Shown here piece by piece: positions 35,395 through 46,370 of a DNA stretch of 64,000 bases (positions are counted from its first letter, which is position 1; the number at the start of each line of letters is the position of its first letter). The notes beneath the pieces are model-generated. The model saw only the letters and a list, made by a program, of their open reading frames with translations, was not told the DNA's origin and did no database searches. The position numbers were made by a program, and so were the translations under genes. The DNA is from Peromyscus leucopus (lineage: Eukaryota > Chordata > Mammalia > Rodentia > Cricetidae): assembly GCF_004664715.2 (NCBI RefSeq), contig NC_051084.1, forward strand, positions 56,477,334-56,541,333. The letters are read 5' to 3'.

Positions 35395-35760
35395 GAGTAG
35401 AGAGATGTGGCAAGTGATCTGCTACAGAGATGAGGATAAAACTGAAGGACTGGATTTGGAGGAAAGAAGGAGGAGATGAAGATCTGTATTAGCCTACCTG
35501 CTTCCTTGGTAATAGTGGCCTGTTGGTTCCCAGGAAGTGCCTGCTAAATTTAAGAGCTGGAATAATCCAATGAGTGTTGGGGGGTGGTTAGGAGAGGAAG
35601 TGTAACACACTGGAGATGGGGAAGGGCTATAACATGCTGTTACAGAATGGGGGATGAACCTGGGGGGCCAGATTTGGAGGAGCAGAAGGAAGTAAAGATC
35701 TACAGTTAGCCTACCTGATCCTCTGGACAGAGTCTGCACCTGCTAATTTTATTTGCAGTT
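35395..35760 (-). repeat. 218-bp-period duplication, possibly L1 5' UTR monomers
   Basis: A unit starting 'gctacagagatgagg' at 35421 recurs as 'gttacagaatggggg' at 35639. Matching internal blocks ('ggatttggaggaaagaagg' / 'agatttggaggagcagaagg'; 'attagcctacctgcttcc' / 'gttagcctacctgatcc') lie in the same order, giving about 1.6 copies. It lies on the 5' side of the antisense L1. The link to L1 promoter monomers is inference. Confidence 0.65.
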
Positions 35761-35764
35761 TCCC

Positions 35765-36190
35765 TCAAGGAATGCATCTGAAGGAAATAATTATATGACA
35801 TATAACATTATTTATGTAAAAATTACCTTCTCTTACTTTTTGTTGATCATTTGGAAATGAAATGAATATCCATCAAGACAGAAATATTTGAATTCAGTCC
35901 AATGTGACTAAATTATCAAACAGAAAGAGGACCAGTATATAGACAGATCAATAATCCAGACTATACTATTGACCTCAATAATAAAAACAGATTCTATGCA
36001 TAATAAAAATTTACTGGTAATCAATAACCTTCAAAAATGTTGGAGCTGTAGCCAGGCTGTTCTCAGTAAAGAGAAGGAGACCATGACAAGCTCTTTGTGC
36101 ATTTAATGTTTTTATGAGACATACAGACCTGGAGCGCATTCACTCTTGTGACCACAAGTCTAAAGAAGTGGCTCTGATTTTAGTGAGCAG
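35765..36190. other. no gene or recognised repeat
   Basis: Apparently unique sequence between the duplication and the minus-strand LTR. Confidence 0.4.
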
Positions 36191-36192
36191 GG

Positions 36193-36198
36193 GGGTTA
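36193..36198. repeat. target-site duplication GGGTTA (left)
   Basis: Identical to 36663-36668. Confidence 0.82.
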
Positions 36199-36662
36199 TA
36201 TAGATGTAATTCTAAACAGTCTTATTGAATAAGAAACACAAAGCCAAATACAGAGTTAAAGCCCCAAGAGGTCAGAGCACTAGCAAATAGCCTTTAGCTT
36301 ACCAGTCACTGCTGTCCTTCCACTGAGAGAGAGACCTTCTCCTGCATGACCCGTCTTTTATTGCCTTTCTCTGTTCTACCTTCTCATTCATTTTAAACCC
36401 AACCACATGATTTCCTTGTCACTGCTTGTCAATACAGACCTCCAAGTCTCTATGGTTCATACTGAGATTAAAGGTTCAGATCACCGCTTGGCTGTGTCCT
36501 TAAACACACAGAGACTCTGCCTGCCATGTTATCGGATTAAGGGCGTGTGCCACCACACTGGACTTCTGCTAAATGGCTTGCCTTTAGCTCTGAGCCCCAG
36601 GCAACATTATTTATTAACATACAAATAAAATCACATTTCAGCACAAATAAAATATCACCATA
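36199..36662 (-). mobile_element. solo LTR, same group as 10324-10805
   Basis: On the minus strand it opens 'tatggtgatattttatttgtgctgaaatgtg', nearly the same as the LTR at 10324, and closes with 'ttattcaataagactgtttagaattacatctata'. Exact 6-bp duplication GGGTTA. A B1-like segment is embedded (36500-36565: 'actctgcctgccatgttatcggattaagggcgtgtgccaccac' on the + strand). The frame at 36407-36628 lies inside and is not a gene. Confidence 0.82.
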
Positions 36663-37029
36663 GGGTTATAGAGGTATAAAACATAAGCTTGATACATCCC
36701 ATCGATGTAACTGCAATGACTATTCACACCCATGACAGGACATGAACCTTTCATCAGAACAGGGCACAATTGTATCCCAATGGTATTGATATTGATTAGG
36801 GAGTAAAAGTTCTAGTGGTTACAAAGGCAGAACAATGAAGATTAGCAAACGTTCCTGTAAGCACTATTATGTGCTTGAAGGCCAGGCTGGCCACAGTTTT
36901 GGCACTGGGTCCAGTAGGAATTTAGCAAACATGTTTTTCTCACTTCAGAGTGAAGTAATAAAATGTGTTTTAGGGTAAAAATGAAATAGGAATGAAAAAC
37001 ATCACAAAGAATCGGGGAAAGAGGAAGTT

Positions 37030-37370
37030 GATTACTTGAGAAGATTAACCAGGGTGGCAAGCACTTGGCCAAAGAAATCAACAGAAAAAGCATAGCATCT
37101 CAAATTAGTAAGAGTGGAGATGAAAAGAGAGACATCACAACAGACATCAATAAAACACAAAATTCACTAGTACATGACTAACACAGAACTGGAAAACTTA
37201 AAGAAAAATAATAGATTTCTAGAAACAAATGACTTACTAAAATTAAGTCAAAATAAGATAAAGATTTTATATAGATCCACAATAAGCGATGAGATTGAAG
37301 ATGTTATTTGAGGTGAAAACAGAAAAAAAATCTGATTAAAAATCCAAACACAAACAGATTTACTTTTTAA
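37030..37370 (+). mobile_element. L1 ORF2 fragment, first part
   Basis: 'gtggagatgaaaagagagacatcacaacagacatcaataaaacac', 'ctggaaaacttaaagaaaaataatagatttctag' follow L1 ORF2 just before the reverse transcriptase. The same copy resumes at 37767 after an antisense L1 insertion. Confidence 0.78.
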
Positions 37371-37766
37371 AATTACTTTTTTATTTTTGAAATTTAATTT
37401 AGTTATAACATTTCTCCATTCCCTTCCCTTCCTTCAAATTCTCCCTTGTACTCTCCCTACTCTCTTTGATAACTATTTGCTATTACATGCATATATGTTT
37501 TTGTATATACATATACATTCCTTGTTATATGTATACATATATATTCGTTGTTATAGGTGTATAAGATTACTTCTATATGTGTTTTCAGAGCTGACCATTT
37601 GACACAGACAACTAATTAATTTGCTCTTCCCTGGGAAAGACTCTGTCTCCAGCTCCTTGCTTTCTTCAGTTGCTTATACTTCTTTGTGTAGGGTTGAGGT
37701 ATTGTGGGATCCTCCCGGTCCAGTTTGTGTTCATTGGCATCCTCTTTGTTCAGCTCAAATCAGACC
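37371..37766 (-). mobile_element. L1 3' UTR inserted into another L1
   Basis: Starts with a T/A-rich tail complement ('ttttttatttttgaaatttaatttag'), then a pyrimidine tract. Then come 'cagagctgaccatttgacacagacaactaat' and 'ctttgtgtagggttgaggtattgtgggatcc' and 'ttcattggcatcctctttgttcagctc'. This is the reverse complement of the Lx-like 3' UTR. It separates two collinear parts of a + strand L1. Confidence 0.75.
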
Positions 37767-38936
37767 ATTAAAGAAGAGCTATCAACAATGCCCCTCAAAC
37801 TATTCTGCACAATTGAAAAGCAACACTATCACACTCATGTCATTAAGCCAATATCAAATCTACATAAAGACAGATTATAAAAGAAAATATATAGCAACCT
37901 CCTTGATGAACATAAATGCACAAATTCTCTGAAAAATACTTGCAAACAAAATTCAAAAACATCAAAAGAATGATTCACTATGATAAACTTGGCTTCATTC
38001 CAGAAATGATGGGACATTTCAACACAAACAAATGAATAGATGTAATTCATCACATAAATGGATTCAAGGACAAAAATCAAATATTCATCTCAATAGATGC
38101 AAACAATGGCTTATGACAAAATCTGGCATGATTTAAGAAATAAATACTGGAGACCAGAATAGAAGGAATTCATTTCAACATAATAAGGGCTCCATACAAC
38201 AGACTTACACAGCTATGGTAAATGAGGAAAACCCCAAACATTCCCACTAAAACAGGGAACAAGACAAGCTTATATGCTTTCTCCACTCTTATTCAATGTA
38301 CACCTTGAAGACTCAGACAGAGCAATGAGACAAGGGTATAAAAGGGATTCCAGGAAAAGAGGAAGAATTTAAAGAATCCTTGTTTATGGATGAATGATTC
38401 TATACATGAGAGAAACCAAAGCTTTCACCAGAAAACTCCACCAGAAGACCTTTTCATCAAAGTGACAAGATACAGAATTAACTAAAATCAGGAGCCCTCC
38501 TATATTTCTAATAACAAATATACTTGGAAAGAAATCAGAGAAACAAACTCAATTACATTTGTTCTATAATTTTTTCCAAAATAAAACTAATCAATGAAGT
38601 GAAATGCCTCTACAGTGAACTTTTAAACACTGAAGAAAAAAATTGCAGAAGACACTAGGAAATGAATTGACCACCTTTTTGTGCTCAGAGATTGGAAGAA
38701 TTAATGTAAAAATGTCTATACCACCTGAAAATAAAATCTACATGATGTAATCTTCATCAATATCCTAATGGCATTCTTCACAACAACAAACAAAAAATTC
38801 TTAATATTCATATGAAAAAAAAAAGTACCCAGACAAAAAAAAGCTAACCTGAGAAAAGTGAATACTGCTAGACTTCTCACCATACAATGCTTCAATTTTA
38901 CTATGGAACCATACTAATAAAATCTACAACCTTCTG
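37767..38936 (+). mobile_element. L1 ORF2 reverse-transcriptase region, second part
   Basis: 'attaaagaagagctatcaacaatgcccctcaaactattctgcacaattgaaa' is the canonical pre-RT block. It is followed by the N-I-N-A-Q-I-L-like peptide near 37910, 'cattccagaaatgatgggac', and a degraded catalytic segment near 38381. Many stops, so inactive. Confidence 0.85.
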
Positions 38937-39176
38937 AATTTTTAAAAATTCATTTTTATGTGCATGTCTCTGTATGAATGCATGTTTTTGGTTTTGGCTA
39001 CTCACAAAGGCCGGAAGAAGGGACATGAATTCCTTGGAGCTGAATTACAGGTTATTGTGAGTGAGCTCAAGTGGGAACTGGAAAAGAGAATTTAGGTCCT
39101 CTGGAAAGCAGTGCTTTTAACAGCAATGTTATCAGCACTTAACAGCTTATAACTGAGAAGCCATCTCTCTGGCCCC
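38937..39176 (-). mobile_element. B3/B2-family SINE inside L1
   Basis: Reverse complement of a B3-type SINE. It begins with T/A-rich tail sequence (38940-38960). The centre is 'gcagtgcttttaacagcaatg', and it ends 'gagaagccatctctctggcccc', the complement of the 5' end GGGGCCAGAGAGATGGC. L1 ORF2 continues on both sides. Confidence 0.82.
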
Positions 39177-39608
39177 ACAACAACATGGAGAATCAACACA
39201 TAGAAAAATGAAACTAGATCCATAGTCAATTGTAAATGGATCAGGCTTCAATATACAACTCTGAAAATGTTAGACGAAGAGGTAACAACAACTCTTCGAG
39301 ACACAAGCATAAGAAAAGACTTTGTGAATAGGAATCTTCCTGACTAGGACTTCAGTCACTAAGGAAACAAATTTTAACAATTGACAAATGTGACATCATG
39401 AACTTCAAAATATTCTGCACAAGACCAGGAAAAATCACTAAGAGAGAGAGGGAGACCACAAAAATCAGAGAACTACTTTTCTAGCTATATATATTTAACT
39501 GGAATATACAAAGGATCCAAAAATCTGAACAATAAGAAATTGAATAATCTTGTCAATAAATGTGCTAAAATAATAGTAAAATAATAGTTTTCAAATGATG
39601 GCAAATGG

Positions 39609-39653
<45 letters not shown>

Positions 39654-39880
39654 CCCTCACTAGACATCAGAAAAGTACAAATTAAAACTATATGTATAAT
39701 CTATCTTACTCAGTAAGAACAGCAGTGATTAAGAAAATAATCAACACATGATAGTGGGAATGTAGACAAAATAGAAACTTTATAGACTGCTAGTGGGAAT
39801 GTAAACTAGTCCATCCACTATGGAAGTCAGTATGGAGTTTTCTCAAAACCTGAGGACTGATCTAGTATGTATTCTAGTTT
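39177..39880 (+). mobile_element. L1 ORF2, third part (C-terminal half)
   Basis: 'agaaaaatgaaactagatcc', 'caattgacaaatgtgacatcatgaacttc', 'ggaatgtaaactagtccatccactatggaagtcagtatggag' and 'tctcaaaacctgagg' follow the ORF2 3' half. The order and orientation continue from 38936. An AT array (39609-39651) interrupts it. Confidence 0.85.
39609..39651. repeat. (TA)n microsatellite
   Basis: About 21 TA units within the decayed L1. Self-complementary, so able to form a hairpin. The Tyr-Ile-rich minus frame here is an artefact. Confidence 0.96.
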
Positions 39881-40000
39881 CATTTTGTTGCTATAATTAA
39901 AAATACTGACCAAAATCAACTTGTGAGGAAAGGATTTGTTTTGCTAAACTCTAGGCCACAATCCACCATTTGGAGAATTCATTAGAAGGACTCAATTTTG
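39880..40000 (-). mobile_element. fragment of the LTR-like repeat seen at 8335
   Basis: 'attctagtttcattttgttgctataattaaaaatactgacc' then 'caacttgtgaggaaaggatttg' match the opening of the same reverse-complement family. Truncated. Confidence 0.5.
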
Positions 40001-40064
40001 CTGACACATGATATTGGACTTTAGTATCCCATTTACTTATTCCTAATACATTTTTGTAAAAACA

Positions 40065-40071
<7 letters not shown>

Positions 40072-40117
<46 letters not shown>
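40072..40117. repeat. (GT)n microsatellite
   Basis: About 23 pure GT units. Confidence 0.96.
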
Positions 40118-40118
<1 letters not shown>

Positions 40119-40164
40119 ATGGATTTTCCATTAGTCCTAGAGAGGCTTTGCATGCAAATTTTTT

Positions 40165-40435
40165 AAAGTATGAAACAACACAAATTCATGCCTTATAGTT
40201 CTGGAGGCTAAAAAGTCCAAGACTGAAATGCCAGAGGACTCTCTGTCTGGTTCAGGCTTTCTGGTCCATATACAGTGCTTCTACTTTCACTCTCATTTGA
40301 TAAAAGGAGATCTCTACTTCACCAGGGTCTCTTTGAAAAGGATACTGATTGCACTCATGAGAGCTTCACACTCATGGCCTCAGCATCTTCCAAAGGTTCA
40401 ATCTCCTAAAGCCATTACATTGAGAGTAGATTTAT
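40165..40435 (-). mobile_element. ancient MaLR-like LTR fragment
   Basis: 'ttatagttctggaggctaaaaagtccaagactgaaatgccag' then 'gtctggttcaggctttctggtcc' and 'tcctaaagccattacattgag' follow a well-known antisense mammalian LTR pattern (GTTCTGGAGGCTAGAAGTCCAAGATCAAGGTGCCAG...). The exact family was not determined. The 73-codon frame at 40228 lies inside. Confidence 0.55.
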
Positions 40436-40589
40436 GGCGTATAAATTAGTAAATATATATAAACTCCATTACCAAAACCAAGACACTACCAGACAGAGGA
40501 AGAATCCCATGTTTATCACTGGAATTGTTAAATGTTTACATTATAAAAAAAAAAAAAACTTTACATATGCTTTCTTAAATATGCATCAA

Positions 40590-40690
40590 ATTTCTGTTTT
40601 GGTTTGTCATACCAAAATGCTGTATACTAAGTGGCTTAAATAATAGAAAACAAATCTCTCAGAATTTGAAAGACTGGGTAGTGTTAGGTT
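40590..40690 (-). mobile_element. second ancient MaLR-like fragment, left part
   Basis: 'tctgttttggtttgtcataccaaaatgctgtatactaagtggcttaaataatagaaa' matches the antisense MaLR end (TTTGCTATAACAAAATACCATAGACTGGGTGGCTTAAACAACAG). The remainder probably continues at 41130. Confidence 0.6.
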
Positions 40691-41130
40691 TGAGAGAGAA
40701 GGAAAAACATGGGTAGGTTCTAGAGGAAGGTGCTGAGTTAACTTACTCTTCAAGGTAACACATTTACCATCAACATGGGAATACAAAGCAGAATCTTAAA
40801 GGATGAGAAAGCAGGGCTTCAGTTCTACTATGCAAGGCTGGGTACCATATCTTAATGTTTCTGAGGGAAGGTGCAGGTTCCACCCCACTAGGCATCATTC
40901 TTAGTTAATAAGTGCCCTCTACTATGTCCCTGTTCCCAGACAACAGGAATAAGAGGTAGAAGGTAGTCCTTTGGGACTGCAAAGTCACAGAGGTGGCCTG
41001 TTAGCTGTTAGGAGAAGTAGGTAGAGCTGAAGGTAAGACCAAAGGAGGAGTAGCAGGATGGATGATGCTGCAGAATCTAGAAGATAACGTGTCCTAACAG
41101 GCATCTGAAGATAGTATGCTGATAGGCTTG
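40690..41130. other. no gene or recognised repeat
   Basis: Separates the two presumed halves of a MaLR-like LTR, so it may itself be an insertion or a diverged part of the element. Confidence 0.35.
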
Positions 41131-41340
41131 CATTCTAGTGAAGCATCCTCTTGGCTTGCAGATGACCACTCTTACTATATCCATCTAACCTATTCCTTGT
41201 CAAGATGAGGAGAGATCAAGCTCCTTGATCTTTTCTTCTGAGGGTGCTCTGCCTCACATCATCTTCCAAACATAATCATTTTTCCCAGCCATACCTCCAG
41301 ATACCACTAAACTGAGAATAGGCCATCAACATCAGCGTTT
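41130..41340 (-). mobile_element. second ancient MaLR-like fragment, right part
   Basis: 'cctcttggcttgcagatgaccactctt' and 'cagataccactaaactgagaataggccatcaacatc' match later parts of the same antisense pattern (TTGGCTTGTAGATGGCC..CTCC..CCATCACATTGGGG..AGGGCTTCAACAT). Assigned by order only. Confidence 0.45.
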
Positions 41341-41458
41341 AGAAGGACACAACTGAGCCCAAGACAGTACTAAAGCTTAAAAATATTTTCTATATTTTTA
41401 AAGATTGATGTGTGTGTGAGAGAGTGTGTGATTGTGAGTGAGTGTGTGCGTGTGTGTG

Positions 41459-41460
<2 letters not shown>

Positions 41461-41509
<49 letters not shown>
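41461..41509. repeat. (TG)n microsatellite
   Basis: About 24 pure TG units with an interrupted TG/GAG flank from 41409. The 63-codon Cys-Val frame at 41442 is an artefact. Confidence 0.96.
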
Positions 41510-41512
<3 letters not shown>

Positions 41513-41647
41513 CATACATGTTTATCAGTACAGGTGGAGACTAGAAAAGGGTGGGGAGTCCACTGGTGCTGGAGTTACAGACTGCCTTGAGCTACCCATT
41601 GTGGATACCGGCAATCAAACTCCAGTCTTTTGAAAGAGCTGCAAGTG
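41510..41647 (-). mobile_element. B3/B2-family SINE, main part
   Basis: Reverse complement: 'ccactggtgctggagttacagactgccttgagc', 'gataccggcaatcaaactccagtcttttgaaagagctgcaagtg'. The missing 5' end (in sense) is at 41834-41870, beyond a nested B1. Confidence 0.75.
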
Positions 41648-41833
41648 TTTTGTTGAAGACGGTAGTTTTTCTGGTTTTGTTTGTTTGCTTGCTTGATTTT
41701 TGCCTCTTTTGACACACAGTCTCACTCTGTATCTCTAGCTGGCCTGGAACTTGCTATTTAGACTAGGCTGGCTTCAAACTCATAGAGATTGACCTGCTGG
41801 TGTTGACTCCCAAATGCTGGAATTAAAAGCACA
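41648..41833 (-). mobile_element. B1-like SINE nested in a B3
   Basis: Reverse complement of a diverged B1: 'cacacagtctcactctgtatctctagctggcctggaac', 'gactaggctggcttcaaactcatagagattgacctg', 'actcccaaatgctggaattaaaagcac'. The B3 sequence is split exactly here, and caagtg is repeated on both sides (41642-41647, 41834-41839) as a short target-site duplication. Confidence 0.78.
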
Positions 41834-41870
41834 CAAGTGCTCTTCACCACTAAGCCTTCTCTCCAGCCCC
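41834..41870 (-). mobile_element. B3/B2-family SINE, terminal part
   Basis: 'caagtgctcttcaccactaagccttctctccagcccc' is the complement of the B3 5' end (GGGGCTGGAGAG..), continuing from 41647. Confidence 0.78.
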
Positions 41871-42194
41871 TAAAATTGTTTCATGCAATTAACTATCTTG
41901 GATATCAACAATTAATAATATATTAGAAAATAATATTGAAATAGAGTAAATAAAGAAAAATATAATTGATACTTTACCACCTATTTAAAGTGGTTATTGT
42001 TCATCAAATATTATATGCAAAAGTGATATACAAAGCAAGTAAAATGTTGAATAAATAAACAAATATTAGGTAATGAATAATTAAGTAATAACTGTAATTA
42101 TATGATTCCAGCATTAATGCAAGTGTATTATTTTTATTAGCATCATGTAATATATGTAACTACAAAGTTTTAATTTACTGGCAATAAAAGTATG

Positions 42195-42399
42195 AACTGG
42201 AAAAATGGCTCAGCAGTTAATAGCTCTTCCAGGGTCACAAGTTCAGTTCCAAGCAGCCATGATGGGTAGCTCACAAACGCTTAAAACTCCAACTAATGAG
42301 GGTCTGATACACTTTTCTGACAACTGAGATACCTGCATGCACCTTGCATACACACACAGAGACACTTGCAGACACATAAATGAAAACTCAAAAAAAAGA
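42195..42399 (+). mobile_element. B3/B2-family SINE
   Basis: 'aactggaaaaatggctcagcagttaatagctcttccagggtcacaagttcagttcc' (tRNA-derived head with B-box-like gttcagttcc), 'gtagctcacaaacgcttaaaactcc', and an A-rich tail. Diverged. Confidence 0.82.
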
Positions 42400-43095
42400 A
42401 AAACAATCAAAACATGTTTATTCACCACAAAAAAATAGAAACCAAATATGGAAATAGAATTTTTCTTAATCAGTAATTGTTAAATAGTATATTTGTTTAT
42501 TACTTATATTTTAATTACTAAAACAGCCATATAACTTTGTTGAACCTAAAACTTCATTGAACTTCTTTGAAAATATCATGAAGGTGTAAGGATAAGAATT
42601 GAGTAGCGATGGGATTAGCATTTCAAGAACTTGGGTAACTTTCTGTATCACTTTCCCTGCCAATTCTTTAATCTACGAAGGACTTTGCATATTTGTGAAA
42701 TGCAAAATTTAAAGGAACAAATTTGAATATTGAGGAGAAATTAAATTGTCTTCAAGGCATAATAGATGCTGTAAGTGTGGGATTAAAGTTGCTGCTGGGA
42801 AGTCATCAACTATTACTTTATCGACAGATCTTAACAAATGGTGTGTGATTCTATCTCATAATCTGCTGCTCTTTAGTCATAAATGTCTGGCTTATATTTT
42901 TAAATTGGACTCAGATTCAGAAAGAGTACAGGAAATAAAAAGGAAAAATATTTGTATTTGTTATACTTAAATTCAACTGTGATACTGGACTTCCTCTGTA
43001 TATGTTTAGACATCTGTTCCATGCTTTCTGTGAACAATATTTAAACTTTGAAATTTTTATAAATTTTCTTAATTTTGGACACCACTCATTTTTAA
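42400..43095. other. no gene or recognised repeat
   Basis: AT-rich sequence. The 74-codon frame at 42746-42970 (Cys-x2-Cys near its start) has no recognisable domain and no context. Confidence 0.4.
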
Positions 43096-43099
43096 GTAA

Positions 43100-43470
43100 G
43101 CTCTGGATTAAAGGAGTTTATTTTGCATAGGTTCAGTACACATGCATTTCCTCTTATTTGTAACAATTCCCGGCCTTTGAAGGAGTCCATATAGAGCCCA
43201 TACAGGCACTTACAGGTTCTAATGATCATGTTGGTCTTGCCATCCAGACCCTGTTTGGTTCCAGCCCCATTGGAACACCTTTAATCAGGCATCATGTAAG
43301 AAATGATCCAGGAATTGATAGTCCATAAGGCATCCATGGATTAATACACACCAAAGACCACCCCATAAGTGCTTTGCTGTCTTAAATACACATGGGGGAA
43401 CCACTCTTGGAACACAATGAGACAATCTGAGACTTGGAACATGCAGCAGACAGTTGCATAACCACAAAAA
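43100..43470 (-). other. unclassified segment, possible retrocopy or LTR
   Basis: On the minus strand it opens 'tgtggttatgcaactg' next to an A run (T run on the minus strand). It ends with 'aaaataaactcctttaatcc', containing AATAAA at about 43117-43122. Composition is less AT-rich than its flanks. No protein, poly(A) tail or target-site duplication was recognised, so neither a processed pseudogene nor an LTR is established. Confidence 0.25.
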
Positions 43471-43474
43471 AAAA

Positions 43475-45315
43475 TTTGAACTTTGGCTATAAAACAGTTG
43501 TCAGATTTTTGTGAAGATATTTTCAGAGCCTATTATCACACAAATGCTTATCTGGGGCCATCTTATCACTTAGAAGTGACAGAAATATCACAGGATGTGA
43601 CTGAGATAAGTAGTACTCCAATTAGTAAGTTGTTTAAAGAACTGGTTTCTTAGTGAGAAATGGAAGCCTTTACATGTGTTTATTTTATCTAAGAGTAGAG
43701 TCTGGATCTTCAAAGTATGAATGACACCATGAGAATATCTGGATTTTCAATTTTGCGTGTCCATAGCTTTCATTACAGTGAGAAGCAGCTGATGGCCTTT
43801 GGAATTCAATACATTCAGGCCGCATCATTTTTGTGAAATTAAACCTCTCTGAACCATGCTTTACTCAATTAACCAAATACAACAACTCCTATATTTGCTA
43901 AGAAAATCGGCATAATAGGGGTTTGATACTGTTAAATCAAGGGTTTATATCTACAGATTTAGAAAACTGATGAAATTCTTATAGTATTTAAAACTAAATA
44001 TAGCGATATGTTTCCCATACAGTATAATATCCTCCAAACAGTTGTGCTATAAAAATAACATAAACAAAATTGAGCAAATACAACACAAACATTGCGAAGT
44101 TTCTCTAATAGGAAACTGCTGAGGTCCTGGTGTTCTTAAATTTTTAAACACTTTATAAAAATTGAAAATGTCCTTGTAAAGGGTATATTTAATATAATTA
44201 TGCTTACAAATTATAATTATTGTGCTATCTTGTGTCACTTATAGATCAATGTGGAACATTTTAATTTCAACCTTTGCCATTATGCAATAATTTTCATGTA
44301 ATTTCCAGTGTGAAGAGGACCTAAGGACTAGTTAACAATCTAATGCAGTAGCCTATTGTACGCTCCTAACTAAAGCCTCACCCGAAAGTTGAAAACGAGT
44401 GTACTAAGCAACCATCAATAAATTAAGGGGTATTGACAGGTAGAGTGGAAAAAAAATCTACTTAGGAATTACTCTATAACTCTATTTTTAGGTCTACCAA
44501 GCTCAATCCTAGTGGTCATTTCCTAACCACAGGGGGTGAAGAATGAACTCAAGAAAACAAATGTCTATCAGAGATATTAGAGTGCAAGGAGAGATGGATT
44601 TTGGGGATGACTGAGTATCCGTTCTACCTGTATATATAGACATCAGCAGACACTCTCTGGGGCCAGTAGCAATAATTTCTGTCATCTCCAAATACAGGGA
44701 ATGATTGCCCAGCAGGACTTCTCAGGCTGCTGAAAATGCGAGAGCCTCTGACCTGCCTCCTCCCTGAAACAGCTTCATCCTTTGAGTGCTCTGTGCAAAC
44801 TGTGGGGTGGGGGAGAGACAGATGATTTCCTTTTGTTATCAAAGCATCCCTTTATGGCATCCTCTCTTCAGTGCTTTCAATGCTACTAGAAATGACAAGT
44901 GAACATGAAATAGGGGACTACCTCACATGCTCTGAAAGCATACAGTTCACCTTGCAAGCTCTGTAGAGTGTAGTGAAAATCACCAAGAAGAATCCTATTA
45001 CGAGCATTTGCAATCTCACTTATCCTTTATGAAGTGTCTCGTAGGGATCCAGCTTTATAGCAGTAGTTAACTCTAAATATCATGGAAAAGTAAAACATAG
45101 TGTTTTAAAATGCAGCCTTGATATTATAACTAAAATATGCCATTGAAGAGAGCTCTGGATAAGACACTGGAATTTATTGAATTATTCACCAAAAAATTAG
45201 AGTTTACTGAAAATAAATGTGAGCTTTCAAATATTCTTGCATAGCAATAAAAACTTTCTCCATCTTTATGAGAAAATGCTGATCTTTAGAGATAACTTAT
45301 TTCACTAAAATGATG
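43475..45315. other. repeat-poor region, no gene recognised
   Basis: A possible MIR remnant lies at about 43770-43900 ('taaacctctctgaaccatgctttactcaatt'). The overlapping minus frames at 44509-44842 have no recognisable domain. Nothing else seen. Confidence 0.4.
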
Positions 45316-45322
45316 ATGGTGG

Positions 45323-45395
45323 ATCAAGGATATATCATACAGTAATTGCTTAGTGTATATAAGGCCTTGTGTTTGATCCAAAGCTTGGAAAAACA
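45323..45395 (+). mobile_element. old ID-like SINE
   Basis: 'catacagtaattgcttagtgtatataaggccttgtgtttgatccaaagcttggaaaaac' aligns by eye with the rodent ID element (BC1/tRNA-Ala-derived), including a B-box-like gtttgatcc and a short A run. The A box is degraded. Confidence 0.6.
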
Positions 45396-46370
45396 TATAT
45401 GAAGGTATGTGAATATGATGCAATCTACTTTAATCATCACAGTCACATTTGATTAATTTCCTTTACAAATTTCATAGACACTTTTTACTAAGATGTCACT
45501 TTATATTGAAAAGCAATGAGGAATATATAAAAATGCTGATGGGACACATTGCCATTAAAATTATTTACAATGTCTTCATACTTTATTTTGTGTAATTTGA
45601 AATAGCACATGCAGCTTGTAAATTGTTATATTTTTTCAGATTAAGTGATGGCTCACAATTCTATTTAAATGGTTTTGAAATCTACAAATAATATATTGAA
45701 TGTAGAAGTCTATAAGAATGACTTGTGAGGTACTGTTTCTGAAATTAAATGAAATACGTGAAACTTAAGTAACTCCTATGTGCTCTATTCCCAAAGTTGA
45801 AAACATACAGACACTGATGATCTTCACACTTGAAAAGGCTCTTATGTAAGCTGCAAAACAATCCCCCAACTCTTCAAGAATAGGTTTATCTTATTTAAAT
45901 GTCCCCCCCACACACACACACACAGTTTTCCACTGCTAGCATTTCTTGGAATATATAACAAACATTTGCTTCCTGGTTAATTATAACATATATTTTATAA
46001 CTTATTTTAAGCAGTTCAGGGAGCAGAAAGCCTAAATCTTTCTGTTGCATCACTTTTTTCCAGAGATGCGAGCAAATGTCTGTTCACTCCAGATAGAGCA
46101 GTAACTACTGGCAAAAGCAAAATTCCCCCTTCAGAATGTAGAGTATGGTATCCCTCCTCCTATTGTTTATGGAAATGAAACCTCTCCACCCTGCATTTCT
46201 AAAAGGTCTGTGGGAGTATGGTATCTGTGATGCAGAATGAGCTTCCTGAAGTCCTATACACAATTCCACAAATATCAACCTTACTATCTCTTTACAACAC
46301 CATGTTTTTCATACTTCCTCTATAATCTCCCAATATAGAATATGAAGAAAGTTACTGAGCTGGGCAAAAT
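45396..46370. other. no gene or recognised repeat
   Basis: Apparently unique. A short C run plus (CA)n lies at 45903-45924. Confidence 0.45.

Noticed and set aside
37621..37932. 103-codon plus frame
   Set aside because: Joins an antisense L1 3' UTR to sense L1 ORF2; only the last 25 residues are L1-like.
45323..45395. BC1/tRNA-like functional gene
   Set aside because: Only an old ID-like SINE; the A box is degraded and the sequence is diverged.
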